A stretch of 64,000 nucleotides of DNA, from NCBI RefSeq assembly GCF_021266465.1, contig NZ_CP089848.1, positions 4,030,001-4,094,000 on the forward strand, in the 5' to 3' direction. Shown in pieces: positions 38,290 through 46,535 of the stretch. Made by a program: the position numbers and the translations under genes. The notes under the pieces were generated by a model. That model was not told the origin of the DNA, did not search any database, and worked only from the letters and a program-made list of their open reading frames with translations. Position 1 is the stretch's first letter; each line of letters starts with the position of its first letter. This DNA is from Paralcaligenes sp. KSB-10. Lineage in GTDB: Bacteria > Pseudomonadota > Gammaproteobacteria > Burkholderiales > Burkholderiaceae_B.

Positions 38290-40359
38290 ATGAATCGATC
38301 CGCTTCGTCGTCCTTCAGCGGCCAGCCGCTTTTTTCTTTTGTCGTTGTCGCCGACACCCACGTCAACGAGAGCGATGGCGTGTCCAGTTCGCCGTATCGC
38401 ACCAACCAGTTGGCCAATGAGCGTGCGCGCCATGTCTTTCTGGACATTGCCGCCATGGAACCGGCGCCGAAGTTTGTCGTGCATTTGGGCGATATCGTGC
38501 ATCCCGTACCATCGCTGCCGACATTCCAGGATGCCGTGGCCTGCTTCAAGGACATTGCCAGTCCGCTAACGGTGCCGGTGCATCTGGTGCCCGGCAACCA
38601 TGACGTGGGTGACAAGCATGTGGATTGGATGCCGGCGGACCAGGTGTGCGAGGCGTTTCTCGAGACATATCGAGCAGCTTTCGGCCAGGATTATTTTGCG
38701 TTCGACGAGGGGGATTTGCGCTTTGTCATTATCAATTCGCTATTGCTGAATTCCGGCTTGCCCGATGAAGAGCGCCAAAAACATTGGCTCCAGCGGCAGG
38801 TCACGGAAGCCGGCGGCAAACGTGTCTTTCTTTTCATGCATTACCCGCCCTATATTTATTCCACTGATGAGCGTGGCAGCTACGACAATGTCGATGAGCC
38901 TGGCCGGAGCTGGCTGCTCGAGTTGTTGCGCCAGCCTCAGGTGGAAGCCGTTTTCGCCGGCCATGTGCATAATTTCTGGTACGACCGAATAGGCCAGGCA
39001 GAGTTCTATATGCTGCCTTCCACTGCTTTTCTGCGCCACGATTTTTCCGAGTTCTACCGAGTGGCTCCCAGTGTCGAGTTTGGCCGGGGCGATGTCGACA
39101 AATTCGGTTATTTCGTGGTGGACGTATTCGCCAACGGCCATGTCGCTTATTCGATCCGCACCATGGGCGCCCAGGCCAAAGCCGGAACGACCCGCATTGC
39201 CCGGCCGTCCCGCTTCCTGGCGCATCCCAAGACGTCTTCCTTCAATAATGTCGGTGTCGAACTGCGGCACCCCTGGGCGGAAAGCATGCAGATCACCGCC
39301 ACGGGCGGAGTGCAGGAGTTCGGCCGGAAATGGGCGCGCAACGATTACCCGCTGCTGGCCTTGTGGGAAATGGGCGCGCGCCTCTCCAAAGTGCCCGATC
39401 TGGATCTGGCCGAGATTGAATCCCGGGAACGCATGCGGCTCATGGCCCGGATGGGCCATCAATACATCGTTACTTCGCTGGGGGCGCCCAAGCCCGGTCT
39501 CTTGTCGCTGGATATGGCGGCATGCGGTGTGGCCGCATTCGAGGTCAATGCCACGCTGGATGGTTTTGAGCGGCAGCGCGGCACCTTGCGGGCCATCCGC
39601 TCGGAGACCGGCGTCGGGATTTATTATTCGAAGATCCTCAGTGCCGATCTTTCTCATTACGATGGCACGCATTTCAGTCATTTCGTCAAAGCCGGTTTCA
39701 CACTCGATGAACTGGCCGTGCACCGCGAATTCATTGTCGCCGCGCTCCATGCGGGCGATATCGACGGGGTCACGGTACGCATAGAGGCGGATCAGGAGCT
39801 TGTGCCGGCGGCCCTGCGACTCATGGAATTCAGCCGCGATACGGGCTGCCATGTGCTTGCGTCGCTCAAGCTCAGCGGCCCCAGCCTTGCCATTGAACGC
39901 GCGGACGATCTTGCTGTGGCGGCCAGTGTTGCGCAGGCCATGATCCTTTCCAAGGCTTCGTCGGCTATCCGCTATGTCTACGATACGTTCATGGACGTCG
40001 ATCGCGGCTATTTCCCCCGGCATGCTTTTATCGACCGGCGCTTCAATCCGCGCATTGCCGCCAGCGTTTTTACTACGCTCAATGCACTGCTTTCCGGCGC
40101 CGCAAGCATTGCTCTGGAAGAGAACATCCCGAATGCGGGCGGTTCGCTTGTATTCAGTGCCGGCGCCAACCGCTATGCGCTGATCTGTGCGAAAACGGGG
40201 CAAGCCCTCGATCTGCTCAAAACGCTTCCACCGGCCTGCATTGCCCACGACTTGGCCTCGGGCTTGCGGCAAACGATTGAAACTGAAATAGACATGCTCG
40301 AAAGTGCAGAGGCCGCGAAGGCTGATGAATTGCAGTTGCTGTTGATTTTGCTTGAATGA
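38290..40359 (+). CDS. metallophosphoesterase fused to an unknown C-terminal domain
   Basis: 689 residues. Residues 15-245 are a calcineurin-like dinuclear-metal phosphoesterase: D-T-H (VVVADTHVN), GD (VVHLGDIVHP), GNHD (LVPGNHDVGD), H (FLFMHYPPY) and GHxH (VFAGHVHNFWY), all intact. Residues about 330-689 have no family I recognise. This part has alternating strand-helix character (DGVTVRIEADQELVPAALRLM, GCHVLASLKLSG, VAQAMILSKASSAIRYVYDT, NAGGSLVFSAGANRYALI) suggestive of a TIM-barrel-like fold; that is inference. No signal peptide, so it is cytoplasmic. The gene is divergent from IclR and 38 bases before a Bug-type binding protein, which suggests a catabolic role for a phosphoester or a related substrate. 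Confidence 0.75.
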   Translation: MNRSASSSFSGQPLFSFVVVADTHVNESDGVSSSPYRTNQLANERARHVFLDIAAMEPAPKFVVHLGDIVHPVPSLPTFQDAVACFKDIASPLTVPVHLVPGNHDVGDKHVDWMPADQVCEAFLETYRAAFGQDYFAFDEGDLRFVIINSLLLNSGLPDEERQKHWLQRQVTEAGGKRVFLFMHYPPYIYSTDERGSYDNVDEPGRSWLLELLRQPQVEAVFAGHVHNFWYDRIGQAEFYMLPSTAFLRHDFSEFYRVAPSVEFGRGDVDKFGYFVVDVFANGHVAYSIRTMGAQAKAGTTRIARPSRFLAHPKTSSFNNVGVELRHPWAESMQITATGGVQEFGRKWARNDYPLLALWEMGARLSKVPDLDLAEIESRERMRLMARMGHQYIVTSLGAPKPGLLSLDMAACGVAAFEVNATLDGFERQRGTLRAIRSETGVGIYYSKILSADLSHYDGTHFSHFVKAGFTLDELAVHREFIVAALHAGDIDGVTVRIEADQELVPAALRLMEFSRDTGCHVLASLKLSGPSLAIERADDLAVAASVAQAMILSKASSAIRYVYDTFMDVDRGYFPRHAFIDRRFNPRIAASVFTTLNALLSGAASIALEENIPNAGGSLVFSAGANRYALICAKTGQALDLLKTLPPACIAHDLASGLRQTIETEIDMLESAEAAKADELQLLLILLE

Positions 40360-40397
40360 AGGCGCATTACTGGATCTCAATTTATCGGAGAATACCT

Positions 40398-41363
40398 ATG
40401 CAGTGTCGTTCTATAGCCCTGGCCTTGCTGCTGGGCATGCTATTTGTTTCGCCCGCCAGCCGGGCCGCTTATCCGGATAAACCCGTCAAGCTTCTGGTCG
40501 GCTATGCGCCAGGCGGGTCCACCGACATTGTGGCCCGCCTGCTCGCCAAGGTCCTGACTCAAAAATGGCGGCAGTCCGTAGTGGTTGAAAACAAGACCGG
40601 CGCAAGCGGCATGATTGCCGCCGAACAGACGGTCCACGCCGCTCCTGATGGCTACACGCTGTTGCTTGGATACACTCCGGAGGTCTCGCTCAACAAGCTG
40701 GTGTTCAAGCGCATGCACTACGACCCCATCACCGATTTGTCGGCCTTGGCTCTGGTTGCCTCGGCGCCCCTGGTTCTTGTCAGCGGGCCCAAGCTGCATG
40801 CCAGGAACTTGAAGGAGTTGCTGACACACAAAGGGTCGCAGCGGCAGATCAGCTATGGGTCGCCGGGCGTGGGCGGCCAGCAGCACATGGCGGGAGAGAT
40901 GCTGGGGCGCCTCACTGGCCTGCCGCTGATGCATGTGCCATACCGCGGCACTTCTCTTGCGGTCAACGATCTGCTGGGTGGCCAGATCGATTTGTTTTTT
41001 GCAACCACGCCGCCGCTGCTCCAGCACATCCGCGCCGGCAAGCTGTGGCCCATTCTGGTGGCCGGGCCCAAGCGTGAAAAATTATTGCCCAATGTGCCCA
41101 CGGCCGTGGAACTGGGTTTGCCGCGGCTGCAGCTTACGAACTGGTTCGGTGTGTTCGGGCCCAAGGATTTACCGGCGGAACTGGCCGGCAGGATCAGCGA
41201 CGATGTGATGGCGGTGTTCAAAGATCCGGGCTTTGTGAAATCTCTGGAAGACCAGGGGCTGACGCCTACGCCCTTGCAAGGCGCTGCCTTCAAGGATTTC
41301 ATAGGCGCCGAGATGAAGAAGTATCAGGAGATCGTCGCGGAAACCGGAATATCGGTGCAATAA
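40398..41363 (+). CDS. Bug-family tripartite tricarboxylate transporter binding protein
   Basis: 321 residues with a Sec signal peptide (CRSIALALLLGMLFVSPASRA-AYP). The mature protein has the Bug hallmarks: PVKLLVGYAPGGSTDIVARLLA, VVENKTGASGMIAAEQTVHAAPDGYTLL, YGSPGVGGQQHMAGEM, and HVPYRGTSLAVNDLLGGQIDLFFAT. Bug proteins bind carboxylated ligands in the periplasm and usually deliver them to TctAB; those genes are not in this window. RBS GGAGA lies at about 40386-40390. It is probably co-transcribed with the metallophosphoesterase. Confidence 0.92.
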   Translation: MQCRSIALALLLGMLFVSPASRAAYPDKPVKLLVGYAPGGSTDIVARLLAKVLTQKWRQSVVVENKTGASGMIAAEQTVHAAPDGYTLLLGYTPEVSLNKLVFKRMHYDPITDLSALALVASAPLVLVSGPKLHARNLKELLTHKGSQRQISYGSPGVGGQQHMAGEMLGRLTGLPLMHVPYRGTSLAVNDLLGGQIDLFFATTPPLLQHIRAGKLWPILVAGPKREKLLPNVPTAVELGLPRLQLTNWFGVFGPKDLPAELAGRISDDVMAVFKDPGFVKSLEDQGLTPTPLQGAAFKDFIGAEMKKYQEIVAETGISVQ

Positions 41364-41449
41364 GCCTGTCGCACCCGGGGCGCTGGAGCCCCTGCTGCCT
41401 TGCCTGGCAAGGCGCCGGACTGCCTGAAGAAAGAGGGTCGGAAGAAACG

Positions 41450-42361
41450 CTAAATGGATTTTCCGGCCCATTGCATAGTGCCGAGCCAGTCGGTCAGGAA
41501 GCCCAGAAATGTCCGGACGCGCGCGGGCATATTCTTGCGGCTGGGGAACACGGCATAAATTTCCAGCTCGGTGGGTTGATACTCGGGCAATACTATTTGA
41601 AGGCGGCCGTCTTTCAGGTCCTGGTCCACCATGTAGCGGGGATGCATTGAAATGCCGTGGCCGAGCAAAGCAGCGTGGCGCAATGGTTCGCCGAAGTTGG
41701 CGCGAATGGTTCCTTGCACCTGAACCGCTACGTTTCCCCCTGGGCCGGTGAATTTCCACGAATTGGTAGGGGATTTGAGCGAATGCACCATGCAGTCGTG
41801 GCTGGCCAGCCCCAGCACCGACTGGGGGTGGCCGCGCCGTTTCAGGTAGCCCGCCGAAGCCACCAGCACTTGCGGAACGATAGCCAGCCGGTGTGCGATC
41901 TGGCTGGTATCCTTCAACGATGGTGTAATGCGAATCAACATATCCAGCCCTTCGGTCACCAGATCGGCCCTGCCGTCGTCCAGATACATGATCACGCGGA
42001 TATCCGGGTGGACGTCGGCGAAAGCGGTAATGGCGGGAACCAGATGATGGGCGCCGAATGAAGGAGGCGTGCCAACGCGCAGGGTACCCTTGAGTTCCTT
42101 CACCGACATCTGCAAGCGTGCTTCTATGCTGTCGACATGTTCAAGCAGGCTTCGGCCGTTCTCCAGCAGCGACAGGCCGGCCTCGGTCAGGCTTACGCTT
42201 TTTGTGGTTCGGGTCAGCAGCTGGACCCCCAATGACTTTTCCAGCCATATCACGTGTTTGGTGACATTGCTCTTTGCTATTCCCAATCGTTGGGCGGCCG
42301 CCGAAAAGCTCAACTGCTGCGCCACTTCGATAAATATTTCAATGCTGCGTAGCCTATCCAT
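41450..42361 (-). CDS. LysR-family regulator, CrgA-like
   Basis: 303 residues. The HTH is MDRLRSIEIFIEVAQQLSFSAAAQRLGIAKSNVTKHVIWLEKSLGVQLLTRTTKSVSLTEAG, typical of the CrgA/AaeR group. The C-terminal effector-binding domain includes LRVGTPPSFGAHHLVPAITAFADVHPDI. It is divergent from the dehydrogenase-dioxygenase-hydrolase operon, which it most likely controls; an inverted repeat lies between them. Confidence 0.9.
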   Translation of the reverse strand: MDRLRSIEIFIEVAQQLSFSAAAQRLGIAKSNVTKHVIWLEKSLGVQLLTRTTKSVSLTEAGLSLLENGRSLLEHVDSIEARLQMSVKELKGTLRVGTPPSFGAHHLVPAITAFADVHPDIRVIMYLDDGRADLVTEGLDMLIRITPSLKDTSQIAHRLAIVPQVLVASAGYLKRRGHPQSVLGLASHDCMVHSLKSPTNSWKFTGPGGNVAVQVQGTIRANFGEPLRHAALLGHGISMHPRYMVDQDLKDGRLQIVLPEYQPTELEIYAVFPSRKNMPARVRTFLGFLTDWLGTMQWAGKSI

Positions 42362-42395
42362 TTTGGCTCCATAGTTTCCATTTCAAGAATAATAT

Positions 42396-42426
42396 ATTCC
42401 TGATTTGGTTCTATGCATACAGGAAT
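42396..42426. promoter_or_regulatory. candidate LysR operator
   Basis: ATTCCTG (42396-42402) and its complement CAGGAAT (42420-42426) form an inverted repeat with a 17-base centre, between the divergent LysR gene and the operon starting at 42503. Location and shape suit a regulator site; the exact box is not a canonical T-N11-A. Confidence 0.45.
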
Positions 42427-42502
42427 AGGGTCACTATACTGCCGTCTCACTGTTTCTATTTTAGATACTATGGCGCCAGGCGGCAAAGGAGATCGCGGAC
42501 AG

Positions 42503-43678
42503 ATGGCAGGTGTCGATTTCACGCATCAGGCACTTCGCACCCGCCTGGTTTGCAGACCGGGAGCCGCCCTCGCCCTGGCCGACGAACTGGCGCATCTTGG
42601 GTGCCGGCGACCTTTGATACTGACCAGCAAAAGCATGCGTGCCCACAGTTTGTATGCCGACCTTCTGCTTTTGTTGTCCGATGTGGCGGTAGCTGAATTC
42701 GACAATATTCCCCAGCACTCCGATCTGGAAATGATTGGCCGAGTCACAGAGCGGATGAATTTTCATGAGGCCGATTGCGTGGTTGCTGTGGGTGGGGGAA
42801 GCGTATCCGACAGCGCGAAGGCCGCGGCATTGCTGTTTGCGGAAGGCGGCACACTGCGCGATCTGGCATCGCGCTTCATCTTGCCGGCCACGATTGTGGC
42901 GCCCGATCTGCTGCGCCCGAAGGTTCCAATCATCTCGATCCCAACGACGGCTTCGGCCGCCGAGGTGACTCCGTCTTTCGGCGTGCGTACGCCCGAGGGT
43001 GAAAAGCTGCTGTTCTGGGATCCACAACTTGCCAGTCGCGTCATTTTGCTGGATGCGAAGCTGAATCTGTCGATTCCCGCGCCGCTCATGCTGGCCACAG
43101 GCATGAACGGCCTGGCCCATTGCCTGGAAGGCTTGTACTCGACAAGCCGGTCGCCGATTTCCACCTCTCTGGCGTTGGAAGGGATAAGGCGGTTCGACCA
43201 TGCATTGCGCGCCGTGGCTCGCGATCCGGAATCAATTGAGTACCGTGTCGAGTTGCTGGTGGCTGCGCATTTATCCGGCATGGTTCTGGCTTCCGCGCGC
43301 AGCTGTCTGCATCATGCGGTGTGCCATGTGATTGGAGCCACATGCGGAGTGCCTCATGGTCTTGCCAATACGGTCATGCTGCCGCACACCGTGCGTTTCA
43401 ATCAGAGCGCGGCGCCGGATTGCCTGAGCCCGATCGAGGCCGTTCTGGGTGAATCCTTATCGGCATTGCCGCCAGGTGATGACGGGTTTTTATTTTCCTG
43501 GCTTGCCAATCTGCAGGCGGAATGCCGCCTGCCTGGCAGCCTGCGCGATATTGGCGTGGCCCGGGAGGCATTGCCCGATATTGCGCGAAAAACAATGCAT
43601 GAGCGCGGCCTGGCTTTCAATCCGCGTCCGGTCAATAAGCCGGACGACATTGAAGCCATTCTTGACGCCGCGTGGTAG
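42503..43678 (+). CDS. maleylacetate reductase-like iron-containing dehydrogenase
   Basis: 391 residues of the Fe-ADH superfamily, closest in pattern to maleylacetate reductases (TfdF/MacA). It has the dinucleotide-binding GGGSVSDSAKAAAL, then IPTTASAAEVTPSFGVRTPEGEKLLFWDP, GMNGLAHCLEGLYS with a metal-site His, and CLHHAVCHVIGATCGVPHGLANTVMLPH with further His ligands. Maleylacetate reductase turns maleylacetate into 3-oxoadipate with NAD(P)H in chlorocatechol or resorcinol breakdown; another ketone or aldehyde substrate is possible. The ATG at 42503 has AAGGAG about 11 bases upstream; an ATG at 42470 has none. First gene of the operon. Confidence 0.82.
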   Translation: MAGVDFTHQALRTRLVCRPGAALALADELAHLGCRRPLILTSKSMRAHSLYADLLLLLSDVAVAEFDNIPQHSDLEMIGRVTERMNFHEADCVVAVGGGSVSDSAKAAALLFAEGGTLRDLASRFILPATIVAPDLLRPKVPIISIPTTASAAEVTPSFGVRTPEGEKLLFWDPQLASRVILLDAKLNLSIPAPLMLATGMNGLAHCLEGLYSTSRSPISTSLALEGIRRFDHALRAVARDPESIEYRVELLVAAHLSGMVLASARSCLHHAVCHVIGATCGVPHGLANTVMLPHTVRFNQSAAPDCLSPIEAVLGESLSALPPGDDGFLFSWLANLQAECRLPGSLRDIGVAREALPDIARKTMHERGLAFNPRPVNKPDDIEAILDAAW

Positions 43679-43721
43679 CAGCCGTTCCATCGCAAACCAT
43701 CGCAGTAGCCGGAGGTATTTC

Positions 43722-44597
43722 ATGAAGGTCACAAAAAGCGGAGCAAGCCTGGGGGCCCGGGTCGAGGGCCTCGATCTGTCCGCCGCGCTTGCGCCGGAAG
43801 ATTTCGCTGAAATTGAAAAACTGCTGGGGGCTTTCGGCGTCCTGTTTTTTCCGGCGCAGCATATTTCGGCTGTGCAGCTCAAAACGTTTGCCCAGAATTT
43901 CGGCACGCTGGAGGTAAATGTTGCGAACAGCTATCAAGAGCCGGGATTGCCCGAAGTGATGACTTTGTCGAATATTGTCGAAAACGGCAAGCCGATAGGC
44001 CTGAGCGACGCGGGGCAGGACTGGCATACCGATATGTCGTATAGCAAGCTGATTGCCTTCGTGAATATTCTGTACGGCATGCAGATTCCGCATCGGGATG
44101 GCGAACCCTTGGGTTGTACGGAGTTCTGCAATATGCATGCGGCCTACGAGGCATTGCCGCAAGAGCTGAAAGTACGGCTCGAAGGCATGACAGTCCTGCA
44201 CGATTTCAACAAGTTCTGGGAAATGATGCGGCGTGAAAAGGGGAGCAGCCGCCCACCCCTGACCGAGGCCCAGCGTCTGGCGCGACCGCCTGTTTCGCAT
44301 CCCATTTTCATGGTGCATCCGATCAGCGGCAGGAAGGTGCTCTACGCCAATCCAGGCTACTCGATACGAATCAATGAAATGCCTCAAGAGGAAAGCGATC
44401 GCATGCTGGAGTTCCTGTTCGCCCATCAGACTCAGGAGGCCTTTCGTTATCGGCATCGCTGGACTGTCGGCGATGTACTGATGTGGGACAACATGGGCAC
44501 GATACACAATGCCGTTGCGGACTACACGCCGGACGAGCACCGCTTGATCAAGCGCTGCCAGGTGGCCGCCGACCGTTACTTTCCGGAGGCGGCATGA
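43722..44597 (+). CDS. TauD/TfdA-family Fe(II)/2-oxoglutarate dioxygenase
   Basis: 291 residues. The facial triad is H102-x-D104 (DWHTDMSY) and H262 (GTIHNAVADY). The 2-oxoglutarate-binding Arg is in DEHRLIKRCQ (R274 or R278). Relatives cleave taurine, phenoxyacetates or aryloxypropionates by hydroxylating the carbon next to a heteroatom. Together with the maleylacetate-reductase-like neighbour it recalls 2,4-D-type pathways, but no ring-cleavage gene is present, so the substrate is open. RBS GGAGG lies at 43711-43715. The stop overlaps the next start (ATGA). Confidence 0.9.
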   Translation: MKVTKSGASLGARVEGLDLSAALAPEDFAEIEKLLGAFGVLFFPAQHISAVQLKTFAQNFGTLEVNVANSYQEPGLPEVMTLSNIVENGKPIGLSDAGQDWHTDMSYSKLIAFVNILYGMQIPHRDGEPLGCTEFCNMHAAYEALPQELKVRLEGMTVLHDFNKFWEMMRREKGSSRPPLTEAQRLARPPVSHPIFMVHPISGRKVLYANPGYSIRINEMPQEESDRMLEFLFAHQTQEAFRYRHRWTVGDVLMWDNMGTIHNAVADYTPDEHRLIKRCQVAADRYFPEAA

Positions 44598-45520
44598 AAC
44601 TGGTCAGCTATCGGGGCGACGGCGAGGCACCCAGAACAGGGGTGGTGCTGGAGGCCGGCATTCTTGATGTGAGCGAATGGATTGCCGCCCAGGCTGTATC
44701 GGGCAGCACACAGGAACATTGCCTGCGCAGCGGCCACCCGGCCGCCTCGGGCGGCATGCTTCGGCTGCTTCAAGGCGGGGCTGACGTCATGCGGAGTCTT
44801 CACGTGCACGTCGAGCAGTGCCAGGCCCAGGCGGCGACCCGCTATCAAACGCTGGAATCCGTTCGCTTGTACCCGCCCGTTCCGCGGCCCGGGAAGGTGG
44901 TGGCGGTGGGCAGGAATTACGCGGATCATGCGAAGGAGACAGGCGTTGCGCCCTTTGAGAAGCCGCGGATTATTGGCAAGCTTGCCTCATGCCTGAGCTC
45001 GCCCGGCGCGATTGTCGCATGTCCGGACGGCGTGAAGAAACTGGATTTCGAGGCCGAGCTCGCGGTTGTCATCGGCGACTATGGGTATTGCGTTCCCGAG
45101 TCGCGGGCCCTGGAATGGGTGGCCGGCTATTCTGTGTTGAACGATCTCAGTGCGCGTGAATTCCAGTTCGATATTTCCCCGCCGCAGACAACATTCGCCA
45201 AGAGCATGGACGGTTTCTGCCCGATGGGGCCGTGGCTGCTTACCTCGGACGAGATCGGCGACCCGCAGTCATTGATGGTATCGAGCTGGGTAAACGGCGT
45301 GCTGAAACAGCAGGCCGGTACGCGCGACATGCTGTTTCCGGTTGCCACGCTGGTTGCCTACATTTCGCGCTTCATGACGCTCGAACCAGGCGATGTATTG
45401 GCGACTGGAACACCCGCGGGCAGCGGCGCTTTCCGTACGCCGCCTGAATATCTGCAAGCGGGAGATCGAGTCAGGCTGGAGGTGTCGGGCGTAGGTGTGC
45501 TGGAACACAGCATTGCTTAG
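44594..45520 (+). CDS. fumarylacetoacetate hydrolase family protein
   Basis: 308 residues. The first 100 residues form a small N-terminal domain. The FAH domain has VPRPGKVVAVGRNYADHAKETG, then DFEAELAVVIG with metal-binding acids, SVLNDLSAREFQF and GDVLATGTPAGSG. Family members hydrolyse or decarboxylate C-C bonds in beta-diketones and oxo acids (hydrolases, HpcE-type decarboxylases and isomerases). Position behind the dioxygenase with a 4-base overlap indicates the same pathway. The exact reaction cannot be read. Confidence 0.9.
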   Translation: MKLVSYRGDGEAPRTGVVLEAGILDVSEWIAAQAVSGSTQEHCLRSGHPAASGGMLRLLQGGADVMRSLHVHVEQCQAQAATRYQTLESVRLYPPVPRPGKVVAVGRNYADHAKETGVAPFEKPRIIGKLASCLSSPGAIVACPDGVKKLDFEAELAVVIGDYGYCVPESRALEWVAGYSVLNDLSAREFQFDISPPQTTFAKSMDGFCPMGPWLLTSDEIGDPQSLMVSSWVNGVLKQQAGTRDMLFPVATLVAYISRFMTLEPGDVLATGTPAGSGAFRTPPEYLQAGDRVRLEVSGVGVLEHSIA

Positions 45521-45560
45521 CAAGAAGCAGCAGATAAATTAAATCAAAAGGAAGAGACAA

Positions 45561-46535
45561 ATGAAGACACTTATTGCATTGCTGGCCACCTTGGCCATGA
45601 GCCTATCCGCTTCCGGAGCGAGTGCGAAGGATTTTCCCGACGGACCCATACACATGATCGTAGGCTACTCGGCGGGAGGGCCTACCGATGTCATCGCCCG
45701 CCTGATTGCCAAGAGCATGACGGCGACACTGGGGCAGTCGGTCGTTGTCGAGAACCGGACCGGGGCGGTTTCGATGATTGCCACGCGCGATGTGGCGCGT
45801 GCGGCGCCCGATGGCTATACGCTGTTGTTCACCTCCTTGTCCCTTAACGTCAATCCCCTGCTGCTGGGAGAAAAAGCTGGCTACGATCCCAAGGATTTTG
45901 CACCGATTTCCCTGGTTGCAACCTTGCCGCTCGTTGCCGTCACGCGTTACGACTCCCCGGTCAAGTCGATCAAAGAACTGATCGACAAGGCGCGGGCCAA
46001 GCCCGGCGCGGTGACCTTCGGGTCTTCGGGCGTAGGCGGTTCGGCGCATCTGGCCGCGGCGATGATGGGCATTATGGCGAAGGTGAAAATGCTGCATGTG
46101 CCTTTTCGCGGCAATGCGCCGGCCCTGGCGGAGGTCATGGCGGGTCGTGTGGATTTCATGTTCTATCCAAGCATAGGCATATCCAATTATGTAAACCAAA
46201 AACGGCTTAGAGTGCTTGCCGTGGGCACGGCCAAGCCGCTTGCCGATTTTCCCGGTGTGCCAACCATGAATCACGAAGGTTTCCCGGGGTTTGAACTCAC
46301 CGCCCCGTGGGTGGGTTTGCTGGCACCAGCCAAGACGCCGGCCAAGATTGTCGCGCAGTTGAACAAGGCTGTTGTCGAAGCGCTGAAAGATCCCGAGATC
46401 CAGAAGCGGCTGCACGACCTGGGAGCCATCACGCAGAGCGATACGCCGCAAGAGTTCCGCAATTACCTCAACAAGGATAAAGAGCGCTGGGCGCACGTTA
46501 TCAAAGCGGCCGATATAAAGATCGACGCGAAATGA
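45561..46535 (+). CDS. Bug-family tripartite tricarboxylate transporter binding protein
   Basis: 324 residues. Sec signal peptide KTLIALLATLAMSLSASGASA-KDF. Mature hallmarks: PIHMIVGYSAGGPTDVIARLIAKSM, VVENRTGAVSMIATRDVARAAPDGYTLLF, FGSSGVGGSAHLAAAMM, and HVPFRGNAPALAEVMAGRVDFMF. It would capture the carboxylate substrate of this operon. RBS AAGGAAGAG lies directly before the ATG. The end overlaps the next gene by 4 bases. No TctAB membrane genes are here; one shared transporter elsewhere is likely. Confidence 0.93.
   Translation: MKTLIALLATLAMSLSASGASAKDFPDGPIHMIVGYSAGGPTDVIARLIAKSMTATLGQSVVVENRTGAVSMIATRDVARAAPDGYTLLFTSLSLNVNPLLLGEKAGYDPKDFAPISLVATLPLVAVTRYDSPVKSIKELIDKARAKPGAVTFGSSGVGGSAHLAAAMMGIMAKVKMLHVPFRGNAPALAEVMAGRVDFMFYPSIGISNYVNQKRLRVLAVGTAKPLADFPGVPTMNHEGFPGFELTAPWVGLLAPAKTPAKIVAQLNKAVVEALKDPEIQKRLHDLGAITQSDTPQEFRNYLNKDKERWAHVIKAADIKIDAK

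Noticed and set aside
38740-40380. 546-codon frame antisense to the metallophosphoesterase fusion
   Set aside because: Composition is His/Gly/Arg-rich shadow coding; the sense strand has intact metal motifs.
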